Positions 8,778 through 18,873 of a stretch of 64,000 nt of DNA are shown in pieces (position 1 is the stretch's first letter; the number at the start of each line of letters is the position of its first letter). Made by a program: the position numbers and the translations under genes. Source of the DNA: an uncultured Pirellulaceae bacterium (GTDB taxonomy: Bacteria; Planctomycetota; Planctomycetia; Pirellulales; Pirellulaceae); contig CALFUT010000029.1 in the NCBI GenBank assembly GCA_937929805.1, positions 1 to 64,000 on the forward strand. Reading direction: 5' to 3'. The notes under the pieces are model-generated. The model did not search any database. It was not told the origin of the DNA and saw only the letters and a list, made by a program, of their open reading frames with translations.

Positions 8778-10358
8778 TCACAGAATCGCGAACATCAAAC
8801 AAGTGACCAAGCTGTTGTGGATCGCGTGCATGATCATGCTGGGGTAAAGCGATCCACGCCACTCGCGCATGAGAGAAAATCCGACCGCCAGCGAGCCCAA
8901 TACCGGGATCAACATCACTCCTTGTGGATGGATGGCGGCGAAAATAAATGCGTTGATGACCGCGGAAAACGCGACTGTCACGGTCGTCCGCCAGTGAGAC
9001 GTCAAGTCACGCAGGTGCCGATACAGGATGCCGCGAAAAACGGTTTCCTCGACGATCGGGGCCGCCACGCAGGCAGACAATACGATCCACAAGAAGACCG
9101 TCGCATCGGAGTCTGCCACATACTCCTGAATGGGGTGCGAGATCGACTGGCCCCGAGAAAACTCTTCCGTCTCGCCCGGTTCCACTGACTGGATGATCAA
9201 CCCGCCCATCAGCATCAACGTGATAAAGACCAACGGGATCGTTGCCAAGTATCCGACCGGTGCTGACAGAAAATCACGCAAGGGTTTTGTGCTGGTCCAT
9301 CCAATGTCTTGGCGAACTTGAGAAAATGGAATGCCTCGAATTACCGGCCACACCAACACGATCAGAGAACTAAAAAAGATGAACGGGTTGATCGCCAGCG
9401 GATCCAAGTCGTACGCTTCCACCCACGGACCAATGGCGAACTGAATTCCAAAAAAGTAAATCAGCCATAGAGCGAACGTTTCGATGTAGACGTTGTGAAT
9501 TCCAACGCGATTTTGGAATCGACTTTCGAATTCGCCCCGCCGCCAAAATCTGATCGTTCTCATCGCAAGCACGAAGCCAGTGATCATCGCCAAAATACCG
9601 GCGATTGAGGCTAGGGAGCAGATCACAAGGCTGCGTGTTGCCTCGGCAATGACTGCTTCACGCAACTCGGTTTTTCCTGACAGCTCAGGGGCCGAGGCCA
9701 GCCGACCAAGCCATCCCAGCTTTTCGTCCATCAATTTTTCTTCCTCGATGGACAACGTCGCGTCATCAAACGAGTCCTCCGCGCAGGCATGAACCACATT
9801 GCTAACGGCTTCGCTAAGAATCAATTGATTTTCTGATCGAGAGAATTTGTGCTTGGCGACTCGCTCGTTCAGGTCGTCCAATTTTTCCAACGCCACGTCG
9901 GCACCCAGAAGCTCGTTGGTCAGCACGACGCAAACAAGCTGCTGCTCGAACGTGCCCGTGTTCGCACTCTCGATGGCGGTTTCGATCGTTTTCCGCTCTT
10001 GTTCCGCCAACGTTTCTTGCGCGTCGTCTGCAAGTTCTTCGTTCTGATCTCCAGCCAGTCCGTCCGCGATTGCTTGAAGGTGCTGTTGACCGACAAGCAT
10101 TTTCCCAGCCAGTTGCACTTGCATCAGATCACCACTGGTCGCGTCGCCGTCAACCGTTTCGCTGTCGATTTGCTGTGCGGTTGCGACGAACATGACGACA
10201 GCGAACGTGATCACCACGACGACTATCCAGCTGATCACACCGCTGATCGAAAGCCGGTTTTCGGAAGCGCCGGGGGAATCTGGGGGCGATTCTGAAACGA
10301 GTTCGGCCTCGATGACCGAATCGTTTTCGTTGTCCGATTCAGACGGATATTGAGTCAT
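8778..10358 (-). CDS. CPBP family intramembrane metalloprotease
   Basis: The product has about 526 residues. It starts with an acidic cytoplasmic segment, then one hydrophobic helix (VISWIVVVVITFAVVMFVA), a soluble helical domain of about 180 residues, and a C-terminal multi-helix membrane domain. The last part carries the CPBP/Abi motifs EETVFRG (about residue 435), FAAIHPQG (about 476) and MHAIHN (about 510), whose Glu and His residues make the active site. The substrate is unknown; relatives process prenylated or membrane proteins and some give bacteriocin immunity. I chose ATG 10358, 11 bases after the upstream glycosylase stop; an ATG at 10436 would overlap that gene by 68 bases. Confidence 0.85.
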   Translation of the reverse strand: MTQYPSESDNENDSVIEAELVSESPPDSPGASENRLSISGVISWIVVVVITFAVVMFVATAQQIDSETVDGDATSGDLMQVQLAGKMLVGQQHLQAIADGLAGDQNEELADDAQETLAEQERKTIETAIESANTGTFEQQLVCVVLTNELLGADVALEKLDDLNERVAKHKFSRSENQLILSEAVSNVVHACAEDSFDDATLSIEEEKLMDEKLGWLGRLASAPELSGKTELREAVIAEATRSLVICSLASIAGILAMITGFVLAMRTIRFWRRGEFESRFQNRVGIHNVYIETFALWLIYFFGIQFAIGPWVEAYDLDPLAINPFIFFSSLIVLVWPVIRGIPFSQVRQDIGWTSTKPLRDFLSAPVGYLATIPLVFITLMLMGGLIIQSVEPGETEEFSRGQSISHPIQEYVADSDATVFLWIVLSACVAAPIVEETVFRGILYRHLRDLTSHWRTTVTVAFSAVINAFIFAAIHPQGVMLIPVLGSLAVGFSLMREWRGSLYPSMIMHAIHNSLVTCLMFAIL

Positions 10359-10368
10359 TTTTTTGCTT

Positions 10369-11082
10369 TCATCCACCTGAGACGCTGGTGTTGCGTTGGT
10401 CGATTCTTTTTCGAGCCTGTTGAAAGATGTGATCAAACATAGGTTCAGTCAACCTGCCTGTGAAAGTATTCTGCTGACTCGGGTGATAGCTGCCAAGCAA
10501 CCAACGATCATCGGCCAGCTTGAGTTCGGCTCCGTGACCGAATTTCGGACGCGGTGTTACTTTCTGTAATCGCTCGTTCTGGACTGCCCAAGCAATCATC
10601 GACTTCCACGCCAATCCTCCCAACGCCAAAAAAACCGTCGGCTGGCAGAACTCAATCGTTCGATTGAAAAAGGAATCGCATTGTTGAATTTCGGCGGTCG
10701 TGGGCTTGTTGTCCGGCGGCGCACAGCGACAAATGTTGGTCACGATGCAATTGTTCAGCTGAAGGCCATCCTCGCGATCGGTTGAGGTAGGCTGATTGGC
10801 AAACCCAGACTTGTGAAGCGCCCGAAACAACCAGTCGCCGCTACGGTCACCCGTGAACATCCGCCCGGTGCGATTGGCTCCATGGGCTCCAGGAGCAAGG
10901 CCAATCACCAACAAATCGGCCGGTGCTTGGCCCAAATTGGCAACGGGCTTGCCCCAGTACTTTTGGTCAGCGTATGACTTACGCTTGACCTTGGCCACGG
11001 TGCGACAATGTTCGATCAGCCTATCGCATTTTCGACATCGCTCAACGCTGCGATTCAAGCTGGCCCAAGTTTGTCGGCTCAA
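10369..11082 (-). CDS. udgB: Family 5 uracil-DNA glycosylase (UdgB-type)
   Basis: The 237-residue product removes uracil and some other deaminated bases from DNA, the first step of base-excision repair. Motif A is [19 protein letters not shown], the form typical of family 5 with no Asp or Asn catalytic residue at the usual place, and motif B is [14 protein letters not shown]. Cysteines at CRKC near the N-terminus and [12 protein letters not shown] in the middle fit the four-Cys iron-sulfur cluster of the family. It starts at ATG 11082, which overlaps the stop of the upstream membrane protein gene (ATGA, 11079-11082), and is followed by the CPBP gene, so the three are probably co-transcribed. 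Confidence 0.88.
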   Translation of the reverse strand: MSRQTWASLNRSVERCRKCDRLIEHCRTVAKVKRKSYADQKYWGKPVANLGQAPADLLVIGLAPGAHGANRTGRMFTGDRSGDWLFRALHKSGFANQPTSTDREDGLQLNNCIVTNICRCAPPDNKPTTAEIQQCDSFFNRTIEFCQPTVFLALGGLAWKSMIAWAVQNERLQKVTPRPKFGHGAELKLADDRWLLGSYHPSQQNTFTGRLTEPMFDHIFQQARKRIDQRNTSVSGG

Positions 11083-11918
11083 GCGTCTGACTCCGCGCCG
11101 GCATTGTCGCCGCGGCCCGCGTCAGACTCGTCGGACGACTGCCTATCGAGGAACTTGTTCTTCACTTTTCGGTAGCGAAGCTCCATCAAGAATACCAGCA
11201 CGATCAACAGCACGATCCCGATGATCTTGATCCCGTAATTCTCAGGTCCGATGTATTGATTGATCTGTTTGGAGAATCCGTACATCAGAGCGTTGCCCGC
11301 GATGCTTCCCAGCAGCACGCCGCAGACCGTCATCCAACGACTCAGGCCAAGTAAACGACCAAAAATAGAACCGCCGATGCTGCCCGTGGTGGAAGTCGGA
11401 AACATCACGAAAAGAACTAAGCCAAAAAATGCAACGCGTTTGATCCACGGTTGGGCATCCATGATGAACTTACCGTCCCAGACGAGCATCGCGATCTTGG
11501 GCCCGACGTTTGGCAGGCGAAACAGAATCCCCATGTGAAAGGTAACGAACAAAGCGACCATGAAGTCCATGTACGTCACCATGGCGAATAGCTCGCCCGG
11601 GCTGAGCAGAACTTTAAATCCCTTTTCTGCCGTCTCGACGACGGAGGCGGCTCCTTCGGTCCCGACAAGGACAATGAAGCGTCCGAAAATGAAGAAGGTG
11701 GCCAACGCGTGACCGACTAGCTTCTGCGGGTAGTCCCAACCGTTGATCAGGCCCAGCACAACCAGCAACACAACGGTGACGACGACCGGGGCAAGCAGCG
11801 TGACCAGCCAAAGGACCGGAAAGCGGCTGCGAAAGCTTGATTCGAAACTCGAAAATGATCGGACCAATTCGCTCCGGAGCGACTCTGGATCGCTGGCGTT
11901 AGGTTCGAGAGAGTCCAT
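11079..11918 (-). CDS. Multi-pass inner-membrane protein (possible small multidrug export-like)
   Basis: The 279-residue product has about six hydrophobic segments. The stretch [11 protein letters not shown] followed by [19 protein letters not shown] resembles the re-entrant signature of COG2426-type small multidrug export proteins, but the protein is longer than those. The N-terminal 35 residues are acidic and soluble; the C-terminus is basic and then acidic ([18 protein letters not shown]). It is first in a minus-strand cluster with udgB and the CPBP protease. Transport activity is only a guess. Confidence 0.6.
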   Translation of the reverse strand: MDSLEPNASDPESLRSELVRSFSSFESSFRSRFPVLWLVTLLAPVVVTVVLLVVLGLINGWDYPQKLVGHALATFFIFGRFIVLVGTEGAASVVETAEKGFKVLLSPGELFAMVTYMDFMVALFVTFHMGILFRLPNVGPKIAMLVWDGKFIMDAQPWIKRVAFFGLVLFVMFPTSTTGSIGGSIFGRLLGLSRWMTVCGVLLGSIAGNALMYGFSKQINQYIGPENYGIKIIGIVLLIVLVFLMELRYRKVKNKFLDRQSSDESDAGRGDNAGAESDA

Positions 11919-12451
11919 ATTCGAGTGAATCGTTGTTTCGTCGTTAGTTTGAGATGAGCGATCCGTTGCGGCATTGACGCAACGTGTCGAGTGACCCGTC
12001 TGCCGAATTCTAAGTCGAACAAATCGCCAAAAAATTCCGGCGACGTTTTCTAATGCTTATCGGAACTGCTCACGCACCCTCAATGAAGTGGTGTTCACCG
12101 AAGGAATGCAAACAAGTATCGGCGAATCGCAATGACCGTTTCCGCGCGGGGACGTGTCCTTGATCGGTTCAGATTGCTCACGAATCAGGGCACAAGCCTA
12201 TCAAGTGAAGATAATTTGGAAAACACCCATCTAAAATCGTAGCTCAAACGTTCGATTCATCCGCATTTTTGGTGCCGCAACGCACTTGCGCAAATAGGAA
12301 GACGTCTTTTTATGCGGTGGCAGTTCGCCGTGAAGTTAGTCTGACAAATGCAGGATCGATGACCGGATGATGGCGAGTTTCGACCACTTTTGGTTCACGG
12401 TGTGGCACTTCGATCGACCGCAGCAGCACCGCAGTCGAGCGGTTCGCTTTC
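11919..12451. other. Intergenic region
   Basis: A 533-base gap between two minus-strand genes. I see no gene, tRNA or convincing terminator in it. It should carry the promoter of the membrane protein/udgB/CPBP cluster near 11930-12050. Confidence 0.35.
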
Positions 12452-13096
12452 CTAGCTGACGATGGATCCCAATCGTGATTTCCACCATCGCCGGGAGGTT
12501 ACCGGACCGCGAATTGCGACGCCCCAAGGGAGGCCGTTGGTGCCGATGCAGCCGGCCATGTTGGCGTTTAGAAAATTTGCTCCGGTGATGACCGCATCGG
12601 TCATGTTGGCCGAACTCAGGTCTGCGTTTGACAGATCTGCATCCGCCAAATTGGCCCCAAATAGATTGGCCGCCACTAAGGACGCACCGCGCAGACTGCT
12701 ACGGAGTTCCGCGAAAACGAAGTTGCAATAGTCGAACTTACCATCGGCCATCGAAGCTTCGTTGATCTTCGAACCGCGAAAGTTAGTGCCCTTTGCGACG
12801 CATGCCACAAAATTAGAGCCCTCAAAAACGCTATCGGTGAGACTCGCGTCCCGGAGGTTGGATCTAGAAAAGTTAGCCAACCGAACCAAAGAGTTTTTGA
12901 TTTCAGCCTTGTGCAAGTCACTGCCGCTAAAGTCGCAACCGGTCAGGTTGCACCCAACGAACTTGCAGCCCGATAGATCAAATCCGTTAAATTCGGCCCC
13001 TGACAAGTCGTGACCTGCGAGCGTACATCCACGCAAAGATGCGTTGCGTGCCTTCAGCAAAATTTTGCCGGAAGACTTATGACGGATTTGTACCAT
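12452..13096 (-). CDS. Pentapeptide repeat protein
   Basis: The 214-residue product is built almost entirely of A(D/N)LxX pentapeptides from about residue 18 to 190, for example LSGAEFNGFDLSGCKFVGCN and LFGANLADADLSNADLSSAN. Such proteins fold as a right-handed square beta-helix. The family includes gyrase-protecting DNA mimics (MfpA, Qnr), but this protein is not strongly acidic and I cannot assign that role. The C-terminus (GPVTSRRWWKSRLG) is basic and not repetitive. It stands alone, with large gaps on both sides. Confidence 0.85.
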   Translation of the reverse strand: MVQIRHKSSGKILLKARNASLRGCTLAGHDLSGAEFNGFDLSGCKFVGCNLTGCDFSGSDLHKAEIKNSLVRLANFSRSNLRDASLTDSVFEGSNFVACVAKGTNFRGSKINEASMADGKFDYCNFVFAELRSSLRGASLVAANLFGANLADADLSNADLSSANMTDAVITGANFLNANMAGCIGTNGLPWGVAIRGPVTSRRWWKSRLGSIVS

Positions 13097-13537
13097 CGAC
13101 GTCTCCTGCCATTCACGGTTGGGAAGTGGAAGTGTTCAAGCAGTGAACCCGTGTAGTTGGTCGCGAATGGGCTTTTCTTCACCCCATTATTATTCGACAT
13201 ATGGCGAAATACACAAGAAAACTTTGCTTTTGCCCCGATGATCCAAGCGATATCGGGGGGAATCAGTGTGTCTGGGCAAGTTACGACACGCGAATAGACG
13301 GAAGCACGGACCGACTTTCGGTCAAGAATTTGACCGATTTACCGCTTTGTGTCCCCGGCGACCAATCTTCCGGTCGCTGCAATCGGTTGAGTAAACGCAC
13401 ACAGCAGCCCTGTCGTCGCATGCAAGATCGAAACGCGACGCCGTGATCACGGCTTCTGTGCGTCGGTTTTGCGAGGCCTGAAGACGCGTGAAGTGTCGCC
13501 AGCCGAGGCGAGTTCAACTTGTATCCCGCAGCATCTC
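13097..13537. other. Intergenic region
   Basis: A 441-base gap between minus-strand genes. An open frame at 13201-13446 (plus strand) with an ATG has no homology I recognise and no ribosome binding site, so I do not call it. The promoter of the pentapeptide gene should lie at the left end. Confidence 0.35.
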
Positions 13538-14446
13538 TCAACGGCGTTGAGCGGTTGTTGCCGGCAGGTCATCCTTTGAGTTGAACGCGACACGCTTCGA
13601 GGCCGCCGGAATCTGCCGGTATTCGACTAGATTCGCTGATTCAAATTCCATCCAGCATTTCCGCGCGAATTTGATTCGTTCGCGATCGGCTTCCGAAAGT
13701 GACATGACTAGCACGTGCTTGGAGGTCGCCGAAAAGGCTTCCTTGAAGAATGAGTTCGGCTTGACTTGGACTTGCACCTCCGTGGGGATCCAGCCGTGGC
13801 TCTTGATCGTTTTGTTTAGCATCAATCGAGGGAATGGAGGCAGTCGTTTGGGATCCGAAGCACTCAGGCGCGTAAACTGATCCAAGAACTCATAATAGCG
13901 CGGCAGAATTGACTCGTTGGTCGGGCGTTTACCCGTCAGCATGTAACGAAACGAATTACTTTCAAGCAAAACGTGGTCTGATGACCAGTCATTGGTTTCT
14001 GTAAACGGTTCGTTGACTAGAAAGCTGGCTCGATCATTGTTCACCGCTTCACGCCGCAACTGGTCGACCATTTTCAGCAGCCGAAGGTCCGCAACGGTCC
14101 AAGCGATTTTCCGGTTGACATCCAAAAGCGTCAGTTCGCGTTTCCGTTCGTCAAAGATCACGATTTCGGATGGCGTTGCGTTGCCGTTACCCGTCAGTTG
14201 AAAGTCGTAGACGATTCCATTGTCGAACAAGGTCACGTTTTCGGACACGGGTGCCGGGCCGTCGCCTGAGTACACCTGAGACTCAATGCGAAATTGGGGC
14301 TGGGGCGTTTGAATTTGGGCGATCGTTGCTGAGCGAAGGCACAAGGCCAACACGATCGCCAAGGCTAACTGCGACAATGATTGAAGGCAGGTCTTGGGCG
14401 TCAGTAAATTGGTGTGATGCATCAGGCGATATGAAATGACGCGCAT
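13538..14446 (-). CDS. Secreted protein of unknown function
   Basis: The 302-residue product starts at ATG 14446, preceded by GAGG with 7-base spacing. Residues 1-44 form a long signal peptide with hydrophobic LALAIVLALCLRS and a cleavage-like TIAQIQ. The mature part is mixed alpha/beta: FDNGIVYDFQLTG and IVIFDERKRELTLLDVNRK suggest a beta-sheet that reads or stores a value. I do not recognise a named family. It is 86 bases downstream of the DUF937 gene on the same strand, so the two may be co-transcribed. Confidence 0.7.
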   Translation of the reverse strand: MRVISYRLMHHTNLLTPKTCLQSLSQLALAIVLALCLRSATIAQIQTPQPQFRIESQVYSGDGPAPVSENVTLFDNGIVYDFQLTGNGNATPSEIVIFDERKRELTLLDVNRKIAWTVADLRLLKMVDQLRREAVNNDRASFLVNEPFTETNDWSSDHVLLESNSFRYMLTGKRPTNESILPRYYEFLDQFTRLSASDPKRLPPFPRLMLNKTIKSHGWIPTEVQVQVKPNSFFKEAFSATSKHVLVMSLSEADRERIKFARKCWMEFESANLVEYRQIPAASKRVAFNSKDDLPATTAQRR

Positions 14447-14532
14447 GAAAAATCCTCGGTTGAAAACGTTCAACCGAGGAGAATACGCTGATCTTTGCAC
14501 GTGGTCCAGATAAATGAACCGCTAGCACGAGG

Positions 14533-15669
14533 TCATAGTCCCAGCGAGTTCAGCTTTTCAAGCAACGCGTTTACAGCTGGCTGAATGATTCCCTTGAGTG
14601 CCGGATTCTCAACGTTGTCGACAAATCCTTGCACAAGTTCGACAAACTTGCCTACCATCGTTGAAGCGGACGTCTTTGCGACGCCGCTCATATCGGACAG
14701 TCCCATATCTCCCACGGATCCAGAAAGGCCGTCAAGCTTGTCCTTCAAAGCATTCGCGCCCGTTTCGTCGGTTAGTCCTTTGAACCCGTCGGCAATGCCG
14801 GTGAATTGGCCCTGCAAGACCTTCAGCTTTTCTCCCGCTTCGCCGCCGATCGCATCGAAGTCGATTCCGCCAAAGTCCAGATCCATGCTTGGGGCAGCAC
14901 CGTCAAGATCGAAGTCTCCGTCGATATTCAGTTCGGGGACTTCCTCTTTCAACGCCTCGTTGGCACCACCGTCTTGTTTGCCGGCGAACTGGAACACCGC
15001 ATAGGCTAGAGCCCCCAACAGCAGCAGTGGGATCAGGATCTTGGCAAGTGACCCGCCACCTGATGGCGCGGACGCTTGTGGGGCTGCCGTGCGCGGTTGG
15101 CTGGACGGAGTCGGAGTGCTGTTGCCGGTCAGGTCGCCGAGCCCCAGTTCGGAACCCATACCTTGCGGTAAGTAGTCTCCTAGATGCTGCTTCTGATCGG
15201 AGAGCATGCTGGTCAAGCCTGCCACGTCCATCGAGCCAGATTTCATCTGGCGACTGATCACTCCCATCAAAATCGGAGCCGCCATCGTTAGCAGTTTGCC
15301 GATCATGGTTTTGTCAAAGCCTAAGACTCTCGACAAAGTGCCGATGATCCCGTTTCGCTGATTGCCAAACACCATGTCTAGGATGCCGCTACCCTGATTC
15401 TGTACCCCTACTGTCTGATCGCCGCCACCCAGCAGGTCGCCAAGCTTGTCAAGAATCGAGTCGTCAGCTTGTTGAGCAGCACCGAAAATATCTTGAGCAC
15501 CTTGAGGTGACTGAGATTTTTTCAACAACCCCCCAAGGATAGAAGCAGTTGCGGACTCGAAGACGGAAGACGTTTTCTGGCGGTCATTCTGCCCAAGCAT
15601 CCCCCCGATTTGCCCCATCACCTGATCGGTGACTGCTCCTTTAACGAGGTCCATGATGTTGATTGACAT
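14533..15669 (-). CDS. DUF937 domain protein with one membrane segment
   Basis: The 378-residue product has an N-terminal DUF937-type domain (residues 1-170) rich in Gly, Gln and Leu, with repeated helices such as SILGGLLKK, ILDKLGDLLGGG and MIGKLLTMAAPILMGVISRQ. A Pro/Ser/Ala-rich linker follows, then one transmembrane helix at about residues 212-230 (ILIPLLLLGALAYAVFQFA), then an acidic helical C-terminal domain. The family has no established function. The N-terminus lacks a signal peptide, so DUF937 is probably cytoplasmic and the acidic tail outside the inner membrane. Confidence 0.75.
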   Translation of the reverse strand: MSINIMDLVKGAVTDQVMGQIGGMLGQNDRQKTSSVFESATASILGGLLKKSQSPQGAQDIFGAAQQADDSILDKLGDLLGGGDQTVGVQNQGSGILDMVFGNQRNGIIGTLSRVLGFDKTMIGKLLTMAAPILMGVISRQMKSGSMDVAGLTSMLSDQKQHLGDYLPQGMGSELGLGDLTGNSTPTPSSQPRTAAPQASAPSGGGSLAKILIPLLLLGALAYAVFQFAGKQDGGANEALKEEVPELNIDGDFDLDGAAPSMDLDFGGIDFDAIGGEAGEKLKVLQGQFTGIADGFKGLTDETGANALKDKLDGLSGSVGDMGLSDMSGVAKTSASTMVGKFVELVQGFVDNVENPALKGIIQPAVNALLEKLNSLGL

Positions 15670-16181
15670 AGCGATTTCTCCAAACTTGATTTTTAAGAAA
15701 TGGTGGATTTTGATGGAAAGAGGCAGCTCAGAAGCGATTTTTCCCGACTATTCTTCCGCTTCTGCACTCAAGATAAAAAGCTGGAGGGGGTGAGACAAGC
15801 TGTCACAGAGGAAAAAACGGCACTTAAACCGTTCGTGCTCCATCGGCCGGGCTTTTCAGTCTTCGCAACCCGCGCGTTTTAACAAATTGCAGAGGTTGAC
15901 ACTTTGCCGGGAGCAGTTGCTGGGCCATGCGAAGGAGGTGTTTTTTAGACGTTCGCTTGGCTGATTGCGGATCGAGCGGTTGCTTTCTGCGGAGGTCGGC
16001 TTAATCGGTATCGGTGTTGTCAGTGTCTCGTTGGTTGCCGGTACCGTGATGCTGACCATGTTGCCTCAGCGACCGCGAAGAAAGTTTGTTGGCGATCGAC
16101 GCCGACAAGCAAAGTTGCTGCGACCAAGTTCGCTGGCGACTGGCGCCGAAACCCGAGTGGCCGCAGTCCAACGGCATTGGC
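15670..16181. other. Intergenic region
   Basis: A 512-base gap between minus-strand genes. Nothing I can support as a gene or RNA. The promoter of the DUF937 gene should lie near 15680-15780. Basic open frames on the plus strand here are antisense-like. Confidence 0.35.
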
Positions 16182-18044
16182 TTACCGAACCATTGGGCGA
16201 TTTGTGTTTCCGCCGGCGTTCATCGCTTGACGAACGGTATTCATGTACGCTGCGGGTTGAGCTTGGAACATGGCTCTTGTTTGAGCGTCACGAAAGAGCA
16301 GAACGCGTTGGTTGGGCGCCTTGCCCATGAAGACGCCATGTTCGGCAAGGCCATCAACCAGACGTCCTTCTTTGTGAAAAACAACTGGATCGAAACCCGC
16401 CAGAATTGGGCTGAAGAAGTCCGGATTCGCTTGGAACATTTTTAGTTTTTCTGCGTCGGCAAACATGTACAATCGATCTCGATGAATGCAGCCGAATTTC
16501 GCATCACCTGCGACCCATTTGCCTTCCTGCAGCAACGTCACCGGGCACTTCCCTTTGAGGCCGACGGCAGGTTTGGGCTGAGCAACTGGTTGGGCTGCCA
16601 CTGGCTGCCGAACGGCAGTCGCAATGTTTGCATTTGCTTGACGAGAGGCCGCAGCGTTTTGTTGCTGAGTACTAGATTCCTGCTCAAGGATTGACTGAGG
16701 ACGCGTTTGCGGCTGAAGCAACTGTTGAACCCGATCGCTGGGTGCACGTTGATTCATGGCGAACGCCGACGTGTCGACTTTAGGCTGGGCTTGGTTCGGT
16801 GCGAAACGCTGTGCGATCTGATGAACCGGCTTCAGCAATGCCTGAGCGGTATTCTTGGGAGTCACGAAACGGGTTTGATTGACCGATTGCTTTGCAGCAG
16901 CAGTGGGTTTCTGAAAGAAACGATCCTGTTGCACTTGAACGGGCGGCACGTTCTCAGCCAGTCCGGGATTCTTGACGCTTGCTTTTCTTTCCTGCATCAG
17001 CTGGGTCAATTCAGGACCTGCGTTTGCTTGAAAGGACAACTTTGGTTCAATCGTGGGCTCAATTTTTGGCGAGATTTCATTGAAAGCTTTTGCTTTGGCA
17101 ATGGATGCTTGCTGTTTCCGTTCCGTATTTTTATTCGCAAGAAAGTCTCGCTCTATTTCTGCTCCGGTGATTACTTCGAAGTCCGACTTAAGAACCGGGG
17201 GCTCGAGTTTGATTTCTTCGTTCTGCTTCGCGGAAAAATTATTGGTCATCGCGACCCCTATCTCAGTGGCACGAGTTTTCGAGCCCGATGCAAAATCATT
17301 CGATTCCATTGCCACAGTTTTGGCTGTCGGTGCAGGGGCCGTTGTTTCTTGATCTAAAGAAACGGCAAACGAATTGGGGACTGATTTCGGTTCCGGCTTA
17401 GCGCTGGTTTCTTCGGCCCCGAAGAACGGGTTGGAGATCATGTTTGTCCGTCTTGCCAGTTTGGCAGATTCGGCGGAGGCAACCGGAGGCTGGTGCGATG
17501 GCGCCTGTGGCGTGTGATTCTTGAACTGGCTGATCTGACGAGGCTTGAAGTTGAACTGGTCACTAAATTCGTTCATTTTCTGAGCAATCGCGACCTTGGA
17601 TTGGTCTTCTAGGTCTTTCACGGGCGTTGACAAACCGGCCATCATGCGGCGGTAGCCGTTAGAATCGAGTGGGCTTTTTTGCTTCGCGATCACTCGTCCG
17701 CCGGGCGTGATGACGACATCGAATGGCACCGCGGTCACGCCATATTCCGTGACCAACGATTGCTCTTTATCAACGTCGATGTGAACTGGAATCACGTTTT
17801 CATTCACGGACCTAGCTACTTCTAGATTTGGGAAGACAAATTTCTCTAATGCTTGGCACGGGCGGCACCACGACGCGGTGAAGTGGAGCAAAACCAGCTT
17901 GTTTTCGGCTTCCGCCTTGCTGATTCCCGACTTGATGTCGTACTGCCAGTCGATATCTTGCCCTGCCACGGAGGTGGTTATTACGACGTTCAGAACGAAG
18001 AAGATCGGGCAAAGAGCCAGCATTGAGTAGATGGAAGTCTTCAT
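16182..18044 (-). CDS. Secreted thioredoxin-like protein with C-terminal YHS-like repeats
   Basis: The 620-residue product begins with a signal peptide (residues 1-28, ending SVAGQ). A thioredoxin fold follows with the redox motif WCRPC (Cys60, Cys63) and the cis-proline segment TAVPFDVV. Residues about 150-490 are a low-complexity Gln/Ala/Pro-rich linker. The C-terminus (about 495-600) has two related units beginning LKGKCPVTLLQEGKWVAG and FDPVVFHKEGRLVDGLAEHG, each with a MF-x-ANP or MFQAQP ending, like the YHS metal-binding module of planctomycete secreted proteins. A periplasmic disulfide or metal-handling role is likely, but no partner gene is nearby. Confidence 0.8.
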   Translation of the reverse strand: MKTSIYSMLALCPIFFVLNVVITTSVAGQDIDWQYDIKSGISKAEAENKLVLLHFTASWCRPCQALEKFVFPNLEVARSVNENVIPVHIDVDKEQSLVTEYGVTAVPFDVVITPGGRVIAKQKSPLDSNGYRRMMAGLSTPVKDLEDQSKVAIAQKMNEFSDQFNFKPRQISQFKNHTPQAPSHQPPVASAESAKLARRTNMISNPFFGAEETSAKPEPKSVPNSFAVSLDQETTAPAPTAKTVAMESNDFASGSKTRATEIGVAMTNNFSAKQNEEIKLEPPVLKSDFEVITGAEIERDFLANKNTERKQQASIAKAKAFNEISPKIEPTIEPKLSFQANAGPELTQLMQERKASVKNPGLAENVPPVQVQQDRFFQKPTAAAKQSVNQTRFVTPKNTAQALLKPVHQIAQRFAPNQAQPKVDTSAFAMNQRAPSDRVQQLLQPQTRPQSILEQESSTQQQNAAASRQANANIATAVRQPVAAQPVAQPKPAVGLKGKCPVTLLQEGKWVAGDAKFGCIHRDRLYMFADAEKLKMFQANPDFFSPILAGFDPVVFHKEGRLVDGLAEHGVFMGKAPNQRVLLFRDAQTRAMFQAQPAAYMNTVRQAMNAGGNTNRPMVR

Positions 18045-18873
18045 GATTGAGCTGTTGGTTGAGGCGTTTCAGGCGGCTGTGCACGGATTTCCAGACAAAG
18101 CGCAGGGCGCTGCTGTCTCTTTTTCCATCGGCCAGCAGGGGCTCCAAAGTCAGCTAAAAATTGCGGGTTGAGCCGAATATTGCGTTTAAGCCGAATTCGG
18201 GCGAAGTGCCGGCTAATTTGTGAGTCTAATTTCAATTTGGGGTATTTTTTCATTTATGCTTGACATGCAAGTTGGTTTCGACAACACTTCTTCCAGATCA
18301 AGCTTTTGTTCGCGATGACTGCAGGTTGTTTCCTCAGGTCGCGAGTTGATCATCCCTTGATTGTCTGAAGGAAATAGACATCTTTCTCATTTGTGGAGCG
18401 TCAGGTTGGCTCAGTCCACCGACAGCTATTCACACGAGTTTGGAACTCATTCAGGGTTTGGTACCACTGATCCATCCGGATTCCGATTTGGGCTTAAAAA
18501 CGAAGTGTTTCGTTGCTCTCTCTTGAATTCCGTGCTGGATGGTTGGAAAAGCGCGATCAAATCACTCTGCGTTTTGCCGGTAACGGCCGTTGTACGCAAT
18601 TTGTTTACTGACCCTGAGAGTGTGGGTTCGTCCGGTTTTGGCCAGCGGTTTCGCATGGTCGACCACGATCGGCCAAGCTCCCCGGCAGGGTCTGCCACTA
18701 GGGTAAATCCCACTTCACAGCGATTTGGTAGCTCACCTTTTGCTTGTTTGATCTCGATTTAGTCATCGTTCAATCTCGAGTTCACACGGCGCAATTTTCC
18801 GTGGATTTCATACGCACTATGCACTCGTCTGCATTAAGCGTGGGGTCTGCGACTTAACTTCAGGTGTTTTTTA
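18045..18873. other. Long intergenic region upstream of rho
   Basis: An 829-base gap between divergent genes. It should hold the promoter of the thioredoxin-YHS gene at the left and the promoter and long leader of rho at the right; rho leaders are often autoregulated by Rho itself. An open frame at 18361-18762 has no good start and no family resemblance, so it is not called. Confidence 0.4.

Noticed and set aside
13201-13446. 81-codon plus-strand frame with ATG
   Set aside because: No ribosome binding site, no recognisable domain, and it lies in a gap with no conserved features.
18361-18762. 133-codon frame upstream of rho
   Set aside because: Poor start and Ser/Phe/Gly mixture not typical of the neighbours; more probably rho leader.
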